The notes beneath the pieces were generated by a model. The model searched no databases. It was given only the letters and a program-made list of their open reading frames with translations, and was not told where the DNA came from. Below, one piece after another: positions 1 through 8,798 of a stretch of DNA of 55,880 nt. Origin of the DNA: [Eubacterium] saphenum (GTDB lineage Bacteria > Bacillota > Clostridia > Oscillospirales > Ruminococcaceae); NCBI GenBank assembly GCA_004554555.1, contig SFLN01000016.1, forward strand, positions 1-55,880, read 5' to 3'. Every line of letters begins with the position of its first letter. The first letter of the stretch is position 1. The translations under genes and the position numbers were made by a program.

Positions 1-365
1 GCTTTGATATATACGCGCTCTCCGGCATTTTCGCCGGCATCGAACCGGCGAAAATGCGCGATTTTGAGAAACTCGTTCCTCGCTTCTCAAAATCGCGCTC
101 GTACTTGTTGGTTTTACCATTGAGTTTAGGTCGTTCGTCTTGCTTGCGATTTTTCGGGTGTCAAACCCGAAAAATTGGCAAGGGTTGCTTACTGAACTCC
201 AAGATTGTTGGCTAAAGATTAGTCGGCGAAATCGTTCTTTTTTATGATTTAACGCTTCGCTTCAGTGCCTCCGGCGGCTTGAAACCTTTTTCTGAAGAAA
301 AAGGTTTCAAGGCTTCCAAAAAGACTTTTGTACGCTTCGCGGCTCAACGGTTACGCGCTGCTGAT
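1..365. repeat. Intergenic palindromic repeat block R1
   Basis: No gene is seen here. The stretch is a string of hairpins: 25-57 (arms GCATTTTCGCCGG / CCGGCGAAAATGC around a CATCGAA-type loop), 56-98 (arms GCGCGATTTTGAGAA / TTCTCAAAATCGCGC), about 147-178 (a CGATTTTTCGGG-type stem, partly decayed) and 278-311 (CTTGAAACC / GGTTTCAAG with the core TTTTTCTGAAGAAAAA). The same module types recur in blocks R2 to R6. Orientation here matches R2 and is opposite to R3, R4 and R5. The block ends against the 3' end of the flotillin gene. Confidence 0.8.
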
Positions 366-1916
366 TTATACAGTCTGCTCGGGCTTATCCTCAATCGTCG
401 GCTTCTCAGAATTCAACCCGCTTGCAATCGCTTTCCCCTGCACAAACGAATTCACCATCTGCTTCAAGTCAATCCCTAACCCCTCAAGCAATCCCGACGA
501 CGCCTGCGTTGTTGCCTCGGTGATGTCCTTAACCATCTTCGCGGTGTTCCCGTCGCCGTACATCGTGATTTTGTCGATGTTTTCAAGCGGCTTCGCAATC
601 GCTGCCGCAATCTCCGGCATCTTCTCGAAATACATCTGCAAAACTGCGGCTTCTTCCATTTTCTTCATCGCCTCGGCCTTCTTGTCAAGACCTTCCGCCT
701 CCGCGAGCGCCTTTGCACGAACCGCGTCCGCTTCCGCGACACCCTTTGCTCGGATACCCTCTGCCTCCTGCTCCGCAGCAAATCTTGCCGCCTCAGCCTT
801 TGCCTTGGCAGCGGCAGCCTCGTTCTCCGCGGTTACGAGAATAGCGGCAGCTTCGTTCTTCTTGATTTGCAGCTCAGCCTCGGAGCGGCGGATTTCCTCA
901 TACTTTTGTGCTTCGGCATTTTGCTGAGTTGCGTAAAGCTTTGCGTCCGCGTTCTGCTGAGCGGCGTATTTCTGCGCTTCGGCAGTTTTCTTAACCTCGG
1001 CTTCGAGCGCGCGCTCCTTGATTTCAGCCTCTTTCGCCTTGATTTCAACCTCTTTTTCCTGTTTGGCAAGGTTTGCGTTTGCCGTGGTAATTTCGATGGT
1101 CTTGCGCTGTTCTTCCTGTTGAATTGTGTACGCAGCGTCCGCTTCTGCCTGCTTGATATCAGCGGCGCGCTTCAGTTCAGCCTGCTTAATGGCAAGCTCG
1201 TTCTGGCGCTCGGCAATCGCGGTTTCGGAGTCAACCCGCGCGTCGTTTGCCTTGCGGTTTGCTTCTGCCTGGGCAATCTTGATATCGCGCTCCGCTTCTG
1301 CCTTGGAAATCGCAGCTTTCTTGCGGATTTGCATTGTGTTGTCGATACCCATATCGTTTATCACGCCGTTCTCGTCCACGAAATTCTGAACGTTGAACGA
1401 AACGATTTCAAGTCCCATTGCCTTGAGGTCGGGGTCGGCGTTTTGGCGAACCTTCTCGGCGAAAACCTGACGGTTTGAAATCATCTCTTCAAGTCGCATC
1501 TGTCCGACAATTTCACGAATATTGCCCTCGAGAACCTCTCTGGCAACATTTGTCACATAGTTTTTGTCCTTGTTGAGGAAGTTTTGCTGCGCCTTTTCGA
1601 TAATGTCCTTTTCGGGGGAAATTTTGACGTTGACAACCGAGTCAACCTTTACGTTAATGTAGTCGCCCGAAGGAATTGAGGTCTGAGTTCTTACGTCAAC
1701 GCTCATCAGCGCGAGGTCAAGCACGTCGCAGCGCTCAAAAAACGGCAGCTTCACCGCAGCTTTACCTATGACAACCTTGGCTTTTCTGCGCAGACCGCTT
1801 ATGATAAGCGCCTGGTCGGGGCGCGCCTTGCGGTAGCCGGTGAGGAACACCAAAATCAGCACCACAACCACGATGATTACGGGAATGAGCCAACCTTTGA
1901 TTTCATCAAAATTCAT
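366..1916 (-). CDS. Flotillin-like SPFH-domain membrane protein
   Basis: Predicted flotillin (516 aa), a membrane scaffold protein linked in other bacteria to ordered lipid domains and cell-envelope homeostasis. One N-terminal membrane segment (about residues 10-27) is followed by an SPFH/Band 7 domain (about 30-190) and a very long Ala/Glu/Lys-rich coiled coil (about 195-425) with the repeated AEAE pattern typical of flotillins, then a C-terminal segment ending in a short polar tail. Length and order fit the family. The start ATG at 1916 has a GGAG site just upstream, and a promoter-like sequence lies at 1967-1996. It is a single-gene unit divergent from the V-ATPase operon. No NfeD-type partner, a common flotillin neighbour, is visible. 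The family call is firm; the cellular role is inferred. Confidence 0.93.
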   Translation of the reverse strand: MNFDEIKGWLIPVIIVVVVLILVFLTGYRKARPDQALIISGLRRKAKVVIGKAAVKLPFFERCDVLDLALMSVDVRTQTSIPSGDYINVKVDSVVNVKISPEKDIIEKAQQNFLNKDKNYVTNVAREVLEGNIREIVGQMRLEEMISNRQVFAEKVRQNADPDLKAMGLEIVSFNVQNFVDENGVINDMGIDNTMQIRKKAAISKAEAERDIKIAQAEANRKANDARVDSETAIAERQNELAIKQAELKRAADIKQAEADAAYTIQQEEQRKTIEITTANANLAKQEKEVEIKAKEAEIKERALEAEVKKTAEAQKYAAQQNADAKLYATQQNAEAQKYEEIRRSEAELQIKKNEAAAILVTAENEAAAAKAKAEAARFAAEQEAEGIRAKGVAEADAVRAKALAEAEGLDKKAEAMKKMEEAAVLQMYFEKMPEIAAAIAKPLENIDKITMYGDGNTAKMVKDITEATTQASSGLLEGLGIDLKQMVNSFVQGKAIASGLNSEKPTIEDKPEQTV

Positions 1917-1966
1917 AAAATTCTCCTTTCAGCGGAAAGCCGCTTTTCAACCAACATTCTGCTTTT

Positions 1967-1996
1967 ATTATACACCCGACTGCGCGCCGCTGTCAA
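1967..1996 (-). promoter_or_regulatory. Sigma-A type promoter for the flotillin gene
   Basis: On the minus strand a perfect TTGACA (1996-1991) is followed after 18 nt by a perfect TATAAT (1972-1967), about 50 nt ahead of the flotillin start codon. This is one of the clearest promoters in the window. Confidence 0.75.
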
Positions 1997-2243
1997 GGGT
2001 TTTATACAGTGATGAGAGCGTTTCGGTTTTTGAATATGTGAAAGTTGCACAAATTGCGCAGTGTCGCAAAACATCGCGTTCAACAGTCATAATTGTCAAG
2101 GAAAAAGTTGGATTTCGCGGAATTTTTTGTGCAAAATATATATTGTTTTTTTAGGGGAAAAGAGTTAAAATAAGTAGGAATTGGGCTTATTGCAAAAGTG
2201 CGCTTATTGACAGTCCATATTAAATAGGTAAATGGTGATTGAG

Positions 2244-2552
2244 ATGGATTTTTTACGCGAGATAATCACAATGGATAAAGCAGCGGGAGCGCGTGTTGAA
2301 AAGGCGGTTGCCAAGCAAAAGCAGCGCACCGACGAGTTCGGCGAGAGCAGCGCCCGCGAGCGTGAACAAAAGCTCGCTTCGGAACGCGACCGGAACGCTG
2401 CCTTTAAGGACGAGCAGGAAAAGTTGCTTGCCGAAAAGCAAAAGAACGCCGAGCTTGCTCTCAAAACACGCGTCGAGGCTCTTGACAAGCGGTTTGCGGA
2501 GAACGGCGAGCGCTGGCGCGCGGAGATTTTAAAGCGGATTACGGAGGAATAA
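2244..2552 (+). CDS. V-type ATPase peripheral-stalk subunit (G/H-like)
   Basis: Small (102 aa), almost wholly helical and highly charged protein, rich in Glu, Lys, Arg and Ala with no membrane segment, as expected of the G/H coiled-coil subunit that pairs with subunit E to form the peripheral stalk of V/A-type ATPases. Sequence identity alone is weak because such subunits are low in complexity; the call rests mainly on its position as first gene of the V-ATPase operon, 1 nt before subunit C. I prefer ATG 2244 because GGTGA lies 5 nt upstream; ATG 2232 in the same frame has only a poorly spaced AGG. It could alternatively be an operon-specific protein outside the enzyme. Confidence 0.7.
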   Translation: MDFLREIITMDKAAGARVEKAVAKQKQRTDEFGESSAREREQKLASERDRNAAFKDEQEKLLAEKQKNAELALKTRVEALDKRFAENGERWRAEILKRITEE

Positions 2553-2553
2553 T

Positions 2554-3582
2554 ATGTACGCGTCAAACGGCGTTACGGCAAAGTGCCGAGCGGTTTTCGG
2601 GCAGCGCCTAACCCCTCTCGACTACGCGCAGCTTGCCGCAAAGGAAAACGTTCCGCAGATTTGCGACTATCTGAAAACCGTGCCGAGATACGAAAAGGCG
2701 CTCTCCTCGGTTAACTCGGGCGCAATTCACCGCGGTCAGCTTGAAGCGCTCCTTGCGAAAGCCGCGTTCGATATCTACGAGAAATTCCGGAAATTCGACT
2801 TCACAAAAAGCCGCGGCTACTTCTCGTTCATCGTCGAGCGGCTGGAAATCGGGCAGATTGTGTCGGCGATTGCGGCGGTTTACGCAGGCGGCTCGGACGC
2901 TTATATAGCGGCGGTTCCGATGTACCTGAACCGCTACACGAAAACAAATCTCCCCGAGCTTGGACAGGCGAAAAACTTGTCCGAGGTTATCGAGCAGCTT
3001 GAGGGCACGTCTTACATCAAGGTGCTGCGCGAGCCGCTGATAAACGCCGCGCAGAACGGTAAACTCGACATCGGCGAGGTTGAACGGCGGCTTGTGAACG
3101 ACTATTATTTCCGCTTGCTCAAACACGCGGAGGAAAACTTTCGCGGCACGGAGAAAAAGGAGTTCAAGCGGGCAATTCTGCGGTCGATTGATATGGAGAA
3201 CGTTGTCACGCTGTACCGCAGAGCGCGGTTTTCCGGCGCAAATCCCGAGGATTTGAAAAAAACGCTGATACCGTTTAAATACAAGCTTCGTGATGACGTT
3301 ATCGAGGAGCTTATCGCGGAGAAGGACATCGACGCGCTCGCTAAACGTCTGGAGAAAATCGGTTATCACAGCGATAACGAAAGCGCAACGGTCGAGCAGC
3401 TCACCGAGCAAATCAGCCAGAAGTTCTACGAGAAAACGCTTCACCTCTCGTCGCACGCGGCTGTCGCTTATTTCGCGCTCACCGAGAGCATCTGCACGGA
3501 GCTGCGAAATATCCGAACGGTTGTCGAGGGAGTGCGCTACGAGCTGGACGGCACGGATATAATGAAGATGCTGGTACTTTAA
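2554..3582 (+). CDS. atpC: V-type ATP synthase subunit C
   Basis: Subunit C (d-like, 342 aa) of the V/A-type ATPase, the soluble adaptor that sits on the membrane ring and connects it to the central shaft. The protein is an all-helical repeat-type sequence with the N-terminal YASNGVTAK motif and later CTELRNIR segment characteristic of the family, and the length is usual. The ATG at 2554 has a perfect GGAGG at 2543-2547. It begins 1 nt after the G/H-like gene and is followed by subunit I, so it is cotranscribed. In many Clostridia this gene lies after K and E; here it is second. Confidence 0.92.
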   Translation: MYASNGVTAKCRAVFGQRLTPLDYAQLAAKENVPQICDYLKTVPRYEKALSSVNSGAIHRGQLEALLAKAAFDIYEKFRKFDFTKSRGYFSFIVERLEIGQIVSAIAAVYAGGSDAYIAAVPMYLNRYTKTNLPELGQAKNLSEVIEQLEGTSYIKVLREPLINAAQNGKLDIGEVERRLVNDYYFRLLKHAEENFRGTEKKEFKRAILRSIDMENVVTLYRRARFSGANPEDLKKTLIPFKYKLRDDVIEELIAEKDIDALAKRLEKIGYHSDNESATVEQLTEQISQKFYEKTLHLSSHAAVAYFALTESICTELRNIRTVVEGVRYELDGTDIMKMLVL

Positions 3583-3626
3583 AAGTTGGTAAATAAAGGA
3601 AAAAACCTGTTAAGGCGGTGATATAT

Positions 3627-5585
3627 TTGGGAATAGAAAAAATGTCGCTGATTGCGGTTGACGGACCGTCAAAATCGCTTGACAGTGCGCTTATGTCCTG
3701 CTGCGAGAGCGGGGTGTTCCACATCGTGTCAAACGGCGCGGTTGTGCGAAATCTCGGCGAGCAGAACCCCTACAAGGGCATTCTTGCAAGGGTGCGCGAT
3801 ATGGCGATAAATCTGAAAATTCCCGTTAAGGACGCGGATTTTTCGCACGTTGACTGCGAGAGCGCGGAGGATTTTGAGAACTATCTCGGCGATATCTCAA
3901 AGCGTTATGACGAGCTGAACGAGCAGTACGCGGCGGTTGAACAGACGCTTCGCGAGCACCTCGAAACGGACGCTTTCGTTCGGCATTTGCACGGGCTTGA
4001 CGTTCCGTTCTCGGAGCTGTTCTCGATGAAGTACGTCAAAATGCGTATCGGCAGAATGCCGCTCGACAACGAGGAAAAATTACAGTACTACGCGACAAAG
4101 TGCTTCGTTTTCCAGGAGTTCGAGAAAGCCGAGGACTACGTTTACGGAATTTATCTTGTTCCCGTGCAGTACGTTGAGTTCGCAGACGAGCTGATGACGT
4201 CGCTCGGATTTGAGAGAACGCGGCTTCCCGATTATCTTGAGGGTGACGCAGATGTTGCCGACCAAAAGCTCCACGCGCTGATTGAAACCGAGGAAAAGAA
4301 AAAGGAAGACCTCGAAAAGGAGCTTGCGTATTTCGCGGACAGCCTCAAGGACGATTTTTCGGCGGTTTTGTGCAAGCTGCGCTACAAGAGCGAAGTAAAC
4401 GAGCTGCGGAAAAAGGTTGTTATATCGAACGGGCGGTTTTCGTTCTCGGGGTACTGTCCCGCGAAAAGCTCCAAGGAGCTGCGCACGGCGATTGTCAAGA
4501 ACGCGAAAAATGTTCAGTGCACGGAAATTCCCGTTGACAAGAAGCACGCTTCTCCGGAAGTGCCCGTAAAGCTGAAGAACAACGTGATTACGCGTCCGTT
4601 TGAGATGTTCACAAGAATGTACGGCTTGCCGGTGTACGGCGGCTTCGACCCCACGCCTTACGTTGCGATAACGTATATGCTGATGTTCGGGATTATGTTC
4701 GGCGACGTCGGGCAGGGCTTGCTGATATCGCTGCTCGGGCTTATCCTCACGAAAACGACCAAGAACGGACTTGCTCCCGTGATGACGCGCCTTGGAATTT
4801 TCTCGGCGCTGTTCGGGTGCGTTTACGGCTCGGTTTTCGGTATCGAAACGATAATCACGCCGATTTTCCACCGCGAGGATATCTGGTACGGCGTGTGTGA
4901 TTTGATGGGAAATCTCGGTATCCCGCGCCACCCCGAAAGCATTTTCCAGGCGGCAACCGCAGTGCTGATTTTCGCGCTGTTTTTGGGAGTTGTGCTGATA
5001 CTGATTTCGATGATTTTCAACACGGTGAAGAACTTCAAGGCGAAAAAGCTCGGCGAGGCACTGTTTGACATAAACGGCGTTGCGGGAATTGTGCTTTACG
5101 CGTCGCTGATGATAGGTCTTGCGGGCACGCTGATGTACGGTCTGGAAATTATGACGGTGCCGTATGTGATTTGTCTGATTGTACTGCCGGTTGCGCTGAT
5201 TTTCTTCAAGGCACCGCTCACGGCTCTCGTAACGGGCAGGAAAGCCGAAAAATTCAGCATCGCAGAGAGCTTTATCGGAATTTTCGAGGGCGCGCTGAGC
5301 TTCCTGTCGAACACGATGAGCTTCTTGAGAATAGGCGGCTTTGTTCTGTCGCACGCGGGCTTTATGCTGGTTGTATCGCAGCTTGCGGGCGCTTCTCAGC
5401 CGAACGCGCCGGTCACCGTCGGAATGGTGATAACCTACATTATCGGCAACATTCTGGTTATGGGTATCGAGGGCTTGCTCTCGGGAATACAGGTGCTCAG
5501 ACTGGAGTTTTACGAGGTATTTTCGCGTTTCTACGACGGCGGCGGAAGCGAGTTTACACCGCTGAAAATCAAGTCGCATTTTTGA
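3627..5585 (+). CDS. atpI: V-type ATP synthase subunit I
   Basis: Large membrane stator subunit (about 652 aa; a-subunit equivalent) that forms the ion half-channels against the K ring. The N-terminal half (to about residue 320) is cytoplasmic with coiled-coil segments (for example around residues 215-240), followed by a hydrophobic C-terminal half with about seven membrane helices. Conserved family stretches include MFGIMFGDVGQG and, near the end, SFLRIGGFVLSHA. I place the start at TTG 3627: AAGGCGGTGA (3612-3621) gives ideal spacing to it, while the in-frame GTG at 3618 lies inside that ribosome binding site. It lies between subunits C and K in the operon. Confidence 0.95.
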   Translation: MGIEKMSLIAVDGPSKSLDSALMSCCESGVFHIVSNGAVVRNLGEQNPYKGILARVRDMAINLKIPVKDADFSHVDCESAEDFENYLGDISKRYDELNEQYAAVEQTLREHLETDAFVRHLHGLDVPFSELFSMKYVKMRIGRMPLDNEEKLQYYATKCFVFQEFEKAEDYVYGIYLVPVQYVEFADELMTSLGFERTRLPDYLEGDADVADQKLHALIETEEKKKEDLEKELAYFADSLKDDFSAVLCKLRYKSEVNELRKKVVISNGRFSFSGYCPAKSSKELRTAIVKNAKNVQCTEIPVDKKHASPEVPVKLKNNVITRPFEMFTRMYGLPVYGGFDPTPYVAITYMLMFGIMFGDVGQGLLISLLGLILTKTTKNGLAPVMTRLGIFSALFGCVYGSVFGIETIITPIFHREDIWYGVCDLMGNLGIPRHPESIFQAATAVLIFALFLGVVLILISMIFNTVKNFKAKKLGEALFDINGVAGIVLYASLMIGLAGTLMYGLEIMTVPYVICLIVLPVALIFFKAPLTALVTGRKAEKFSIAESFIGIFEGALSFLSNTMSFLRIGGFVLSHAGFMLVVSQLAGASQPNAPVTVGMVITYIIGNILVMGIEGLLSGIQVLRLEFYEVFSRFYDGGGSEFTPLKIKSHF

Positions 5586-5633
5586 TGAAAACGGAAAAGT
5601 TTTGCGTATAAAATAATTTTGGAGGAAAAGAAA

Positions 5634-6074
5634 ATGAATATTGCACTTATCATTATTTTGCCGCTGGTCGCGGTTGGGCTTATTATGCTGCCGATTATTA
5701 TGGCAATTCTTCGCAAGCGTTCGGGCAAGACCGTTCACCCGAAGCGCGCGGTTATAACAAACGTTGCTTCGTTTTTCGGAGTAATGCTCACGATGACCGT
5801 GCTCCCGCTCACGGGCGCGTTTGCGGCTTCTCCGGAAACCACTGCGGCTGCTGTTCAGACGGGCGCGGACGGCTTGAAGTATCTGGCGGCTGCGCTTTCG
5901 ACCGGACTTGGTTCAATCGGCGCGGGAATTGCCGTTGGAGCGGGCGCGCCTGCGGCTATCGGCGCGATTTCGGAGAACGACAAGGCGTTTTCTAAGGCAC
6001 TGATTTTCGTTGCACTCGGCGAGGGCGTTGCGATTTACGGACTGCTTATTTCAATTCTGATACTCTTTGGTTAA
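5634..6074 (+). CDS. atpK: V-type ATP synthase subunit K (membrane ring proteolipid)
   Basis: Proteolipid of the rotor ring (146 aa). The C-terminal 75 residues form one helical hairpin with the Gly/Ala-rich helix GLGSIGAGIAVGAG and the ion-binding glutamate, Glu130, in ALGEGVAIYGLL. In front lie two extra hydrophobic segments (about 3-25 and 45-65), the second ending in AFAAS, which resembles a signal peptidase site. From memory, similar N-terminal extensions occur in Clostridial K subunits. The hairpin lacks the glutamines that help bind sodium in the Enterococcus K subunit, so ion choice is open. ATG 5634 is chosen because GGAGG at 5621-5625 is 8 nt upstream. Confidence 0.9.
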   Translation: MNIALIIILPLVAVGLIMLPIIMAILRKRSGKTVHPKRAVITNVASFFGVMLTMTVLPLTGAFAASPETTAAAVQTGADGLKYLAAALSTGLGSIGAGIAVGAGAPAAIGAISENDKAFSKALIFVALGEGVAIYGLLISILILFG

Positions 6075-6087
6075 TTTTGGGTGAACT

Positions 6088-6396
6088 ATGAAATTTTTCC
6101 TGATAAGCGACAACACGGACACGCAGATGGGAATGAGAATTGCAGGGATTGAGGGCGTTGTCGCGCACACTGCCGCCGAGGTTAACGAAGCGCTTGACAA
6201 AGCGGTTTCCGATGAGGACGTCGCGGTTGTGCTGATGACGCAGAAAACCGCCGCGCTTTGCCCTGAGCGGGTTTACGACATAAAGCTGAACTACCGCAGA
6301 CCGCTTGTGGTCGAGATACCCGACCGTCACGGCTCGGGCGGCGTTACCGAGGCAATCGGCAGGTATGTTGAGGAAGCAATCGGCGTGAAGCTGTAA
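6088..6396 (+). CDS. atpF: V-type ATP synthase subunit F
   Basis: Small soluble subunit (102 aa) of the central rotor shaft, binding subunit D. The sequence opens with FLISDNTDTQMGMRIAG and has the alternating strand/helix pattern (VAVVLMTQKTAAL) and the late VEIPDRHG segment typical of F subunits. Length is usual. It begins 13 nt after subunit K with GGGTGAA as ribosome binding site and is followed by subunit E. Confidence 0.92.
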   Translation: MKFFLISDNTDTQMGMRIAGIEGVVAHTAAEVNEALDKAVSDEDVAVVLMTQKTAALCPERVYDIKLNYRRPLVVEIPDRHGSGGVTEAIGRYVEEAIGVKL

Positions 6397-6431
6397 AAGA
6401 GCCGCGGGGGCGGTTTCCGAAAGGATTTTTT

Positions 6432-7025
6432 ATGGATTTGAATGCATTAAACGCGTCCAAAATGACGATGTTCAGAAACGCGGTCAACCACCAAGCCGAC
6501 CGTGAAATCGAGGAGCTTACCGCGAAAATCCGCGAACAGCGCTCGGCTGCCGAGCGTATCCGCGAGGAGCACGAGTCGCGCGAGGCGATGGCGGCGCTCA
6601 AAACCGAGCGTTCCGCGATGGAAGCCAAGTACCGCAAGGAGCTGTCGCGGTGCGATTACGAGGTGAACAAGCAGGTTCTCGCTCACCGCAAGGAGCTTGT
6701 CGGCGAATTTTTCGGCAAAATTGAGCAGGATTTGCGTGAATTTTCCGAGAGCGAAAAGTACACGGATTTTCTCAAAAAACGCGTTGAAAAAGCCGAAAAA
6801 GCGCTCGGGAAAGACGTGGTAATTCTCGCGGCGAAAAAGGACGTCGAGCGGCTTTCTTCGCTCACCGAGCACGAGGTTCGCGCGGACAGCACGATTGTTC
6901 TCGGGGGAATTTGCGCGCTTGACGAAAAACGCGGGCTTTTCTGCGATTTTTCGCTTGACAGTGCGCTTTCTGACGAGCGCGCCGCGTTTGCCGAGAAGCG
7001 CGAGCTGATGACGGCGGAAATCTGA
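6432..7025 (+). CDS. atpE: V-type ATP synthase subunit E
   Basis: Peripheral-stalk subunit E (197 aa). The N-terminal two thirds is a long charged helix with coiled-coil character (residues about 5-110), and the C-terminal part is a globular domain with VILGGICALDEKRG, close to the GGv/i pattern conserved in E subunits, followed by a short helix ending in ERAAFAEKRELMTAEI. It would pair with the G/H-like first gene. Start ATG 6432 has AAAGGA upstream. It lies 10 nt before subunit A. Confidence 0.88.
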   Translation: MDLNALNASKMTMFRNAVNHQADREIEELTAKIREQRSAAERIREEHESREAMAALKTERSAMEAKYRKELSRCDYEVNKQVLAHRKELVGEFFGKIEQDLREFSESEKYTDFLKKRVEKAEKALGKDVVILAAKKDVERLSSLTEHEVRADSTIVLGGICALDEKRGLFCDFSLDSALSDERAAFAEKRELMTAEI

Positions 7026-7035
7026 GGCTGGGGGT

Positions 7036-8796
7036 TTGGATTTGGAAAACACGATTTATTCGATAAACGGGCCTGTCGTAAAGGCGGCGAACACAAAGGA
7101 TTTCTCGATGCTGGAGATGGTGTACATCGGGGAACGTCGGCTTATCGGCGAGGTTATCGGCGTTGCCGATGATTTCACGACAATACAGGTTTACGAGAAC
7201 ACGGCGGGACTGAAAATCGGCGAGCCGATTTACGGCACCGGCGCACCTGTCTGCGCAACGCTCGGTCCGGGCATCATCTCGAACATTTTTGACGGAATAG
7301 AGCGTCCGCTTCGCGATATGGTGAAGGACAACGGCGCTTTTGTTGCCGAGGGAAGCCACCTTTTTTCGCTGGACGAGGAACGCGAGTTTGACGTGACCGT
7401 CACGGTGAAAAAGGGCGACAAGCTCTGCGCGGGCGATGTTTACTGCACAACGCCCGAAACCCCGCTTATCACGCACAAATGTATGCTCCCGCCCGATATG
7501 AGCGGCGAGGTTACGTTTGCGGCGGAGAACGGGAAATACCGCGTGAACGACGTGATTATCCGCGTGAAAACAGCAAGCGGCGAGGAAAAAGAGCTGACGA
7601 TGGTTCAGCGCTGGGCGATAAAAAGAGCGCGTCCGTGCGCTTCCAGACTGCCTTCAACAAAGCCGCTGGTTACGGGACAGCGCATTATCGACACGCTGCT
7701 GCCCGTGGCAAAAGGCGGCGCTGCGGCTATTCCGGGCGGTTTCGGTACGGGAAAAACCGTTACGCAGCACCAAATCGCGAAGTGGTGCGACGCGGATATC
7801 ATCGTGTACATCGGCTGCGGCGAGCGCGGAAATGAAATGACGCAGGTTTTGGAGGAGTTCGGGGAGCTGATTGACCCGAAGTCCAACCGCCCGCTCACCG
7901 ACAGAACCGTCCTTATCGCGAACACCTCGAATATGCCCGTGGCAGCGCGCGAAGCGTCTATTTATACGGGAATAACGCTCGCGGAGTACTACCGCGATAT
8001 GGGTTATCACATCGCGATAATGGCGGACTCGACCTCACGCTGGGCTGAAGCGCTGCGCGAGATTTCGGGACGACTTGAAGAAATGCCCGCCGAGGAGGGC
8101 TTCCCCGCGTACTTGCCGTCAAGACTCTCGGAGTTTTACGAGCGCGCGGGCTATGTCAAGAATTTGAACGGCACCGAAGGCTCGGTGACGATAATCGGCG
8201 CGGTTTCGCCGCAGGGCTCGGACTTCTCGGAGCCTGTCACGCAGAACACGAAGCGTTTCGTGCGCTGTTTCTGGGCGCTGGACAAGTCGCTTGCCTACGC
8301 GCGTCACTACCCCGCGATTGACTGGAACAGCAGCTATTCCGAATATGTCGAGGATTTGGCTGATTATTACAACAACATCGCGCCCGATTATATGGCGCTT
8401 CGGCAGGAAATTTCCAACATTTTACAGGAAGAAGCAAAGCTGATGGAGATTGTAAAGCTGATAGGCGCGGACGTTTTGCCCGATGACCAGAAGCTGACGA
8501 TTGAAACGGCGAGGGTTGTGCGCGTTGGATTTTTGCAGCAGAACGCGCGCCACACCGAGGACACCTACGTTCCGCTGATGAAGCAGCGGCTGATGATGAA
8601 GGTGATTTCCGTGCTTTACCACAAGTCGCTTGACGCGCTGAAAACGGGCGTTATGCTCTCGGATATCTTCGCGCTCGGGCTTTTTGAAAAGGCAACGAAG
8701 ATGAAATACGATATCCCGAACAGCCGCCTCGACCTGTTTGACGGGCTGATTTCGGAGATAAACGAGAAGATAGACGCTCTGAACGCGGGGGTTTGA
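7036..8796 (+). CDS. atpA: V-type ATP synthase catalytic subunit A
   Basis: Catalytic nucleotide-binding subunit (586 aa) of the V1 head. The P-loop GGFGTGKT is intact, with Lys240 in the phosphate-binding position, and the Walker B region and the arginine-rich ADSTSRWAEALREISGR stretch are present. The family's non-homologous region insert (about residues 115-185) separates it from subunit B. The start is TTG 7036 or TTG 7042 (MDLENTIY); a G-rich site precedes both. It overlaps the start region of subunit B, suggesting coupled translation. Length is usual for the family. Confidence 0.97.
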   Translation: MDLENTIYSINGPVVKAANTKDFSMLEMVYIGERRLIGEVIGVADDFTTIQVYENTAGLKIGEPIYGTGAPVCATLGPGIISNIFDGIERPLRDMVKDNGAFVAEGSHLFSLDEEREFDVTVTVKKGDKLCAGDVYCTTPETPLITHKCMLPPDMSGEVTFAAENGKYRVNDVIIRVKTASGEEKELTMVQRWAIKRARPCASRLPSTKPLVTGQRIIDTLLPVAKGGAAAIPGGFGTGKTVTQHQIAKWCDADIIVYIGCGERGNEMTQVLEEFGELIDPKSNRPLTDRTVLIANTSNMPVAAREASIYTGITLAEYYRDMGYHIAIMADSTSRWAEALREISGRLEEMPAEEGFPAYLPSRLSEFYERAGYVKNLNGTEGSVTIIGAVSPQGSDFSEPVTQNTKRFVRCFWALDKSLAYARHYPAIDWNSSYSEYVEDLADYYNNIAPDYMALRQEISNILQEEAKLMEIVKLIGADVLPDDQKLTIETARVVRVGFLQQNARHTEDTYVPLMKQRLMMKVISVLYHKSLDALKTGVMLSDIFALGLFEKATKMKYDIPNSRLDLFDGLISEINEKIDALNAGV

Positions 8797-8798
8797 AA

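Noticed and set aside
279..479. Plus-strand 66-codon frame at the window start
   Set aside because: It covers a repeat hairpin and the antisense of the flotillin gene end; no ribosome binding site and no protein-like composition.
2207..2212. TTGACA as the V-ATPase operon promoter
   Set aside because: No -10 sequence lies 16-19 nt downstream before the start codon. The true promoter probably lies further up in 1997-2230, but I could not fix it.
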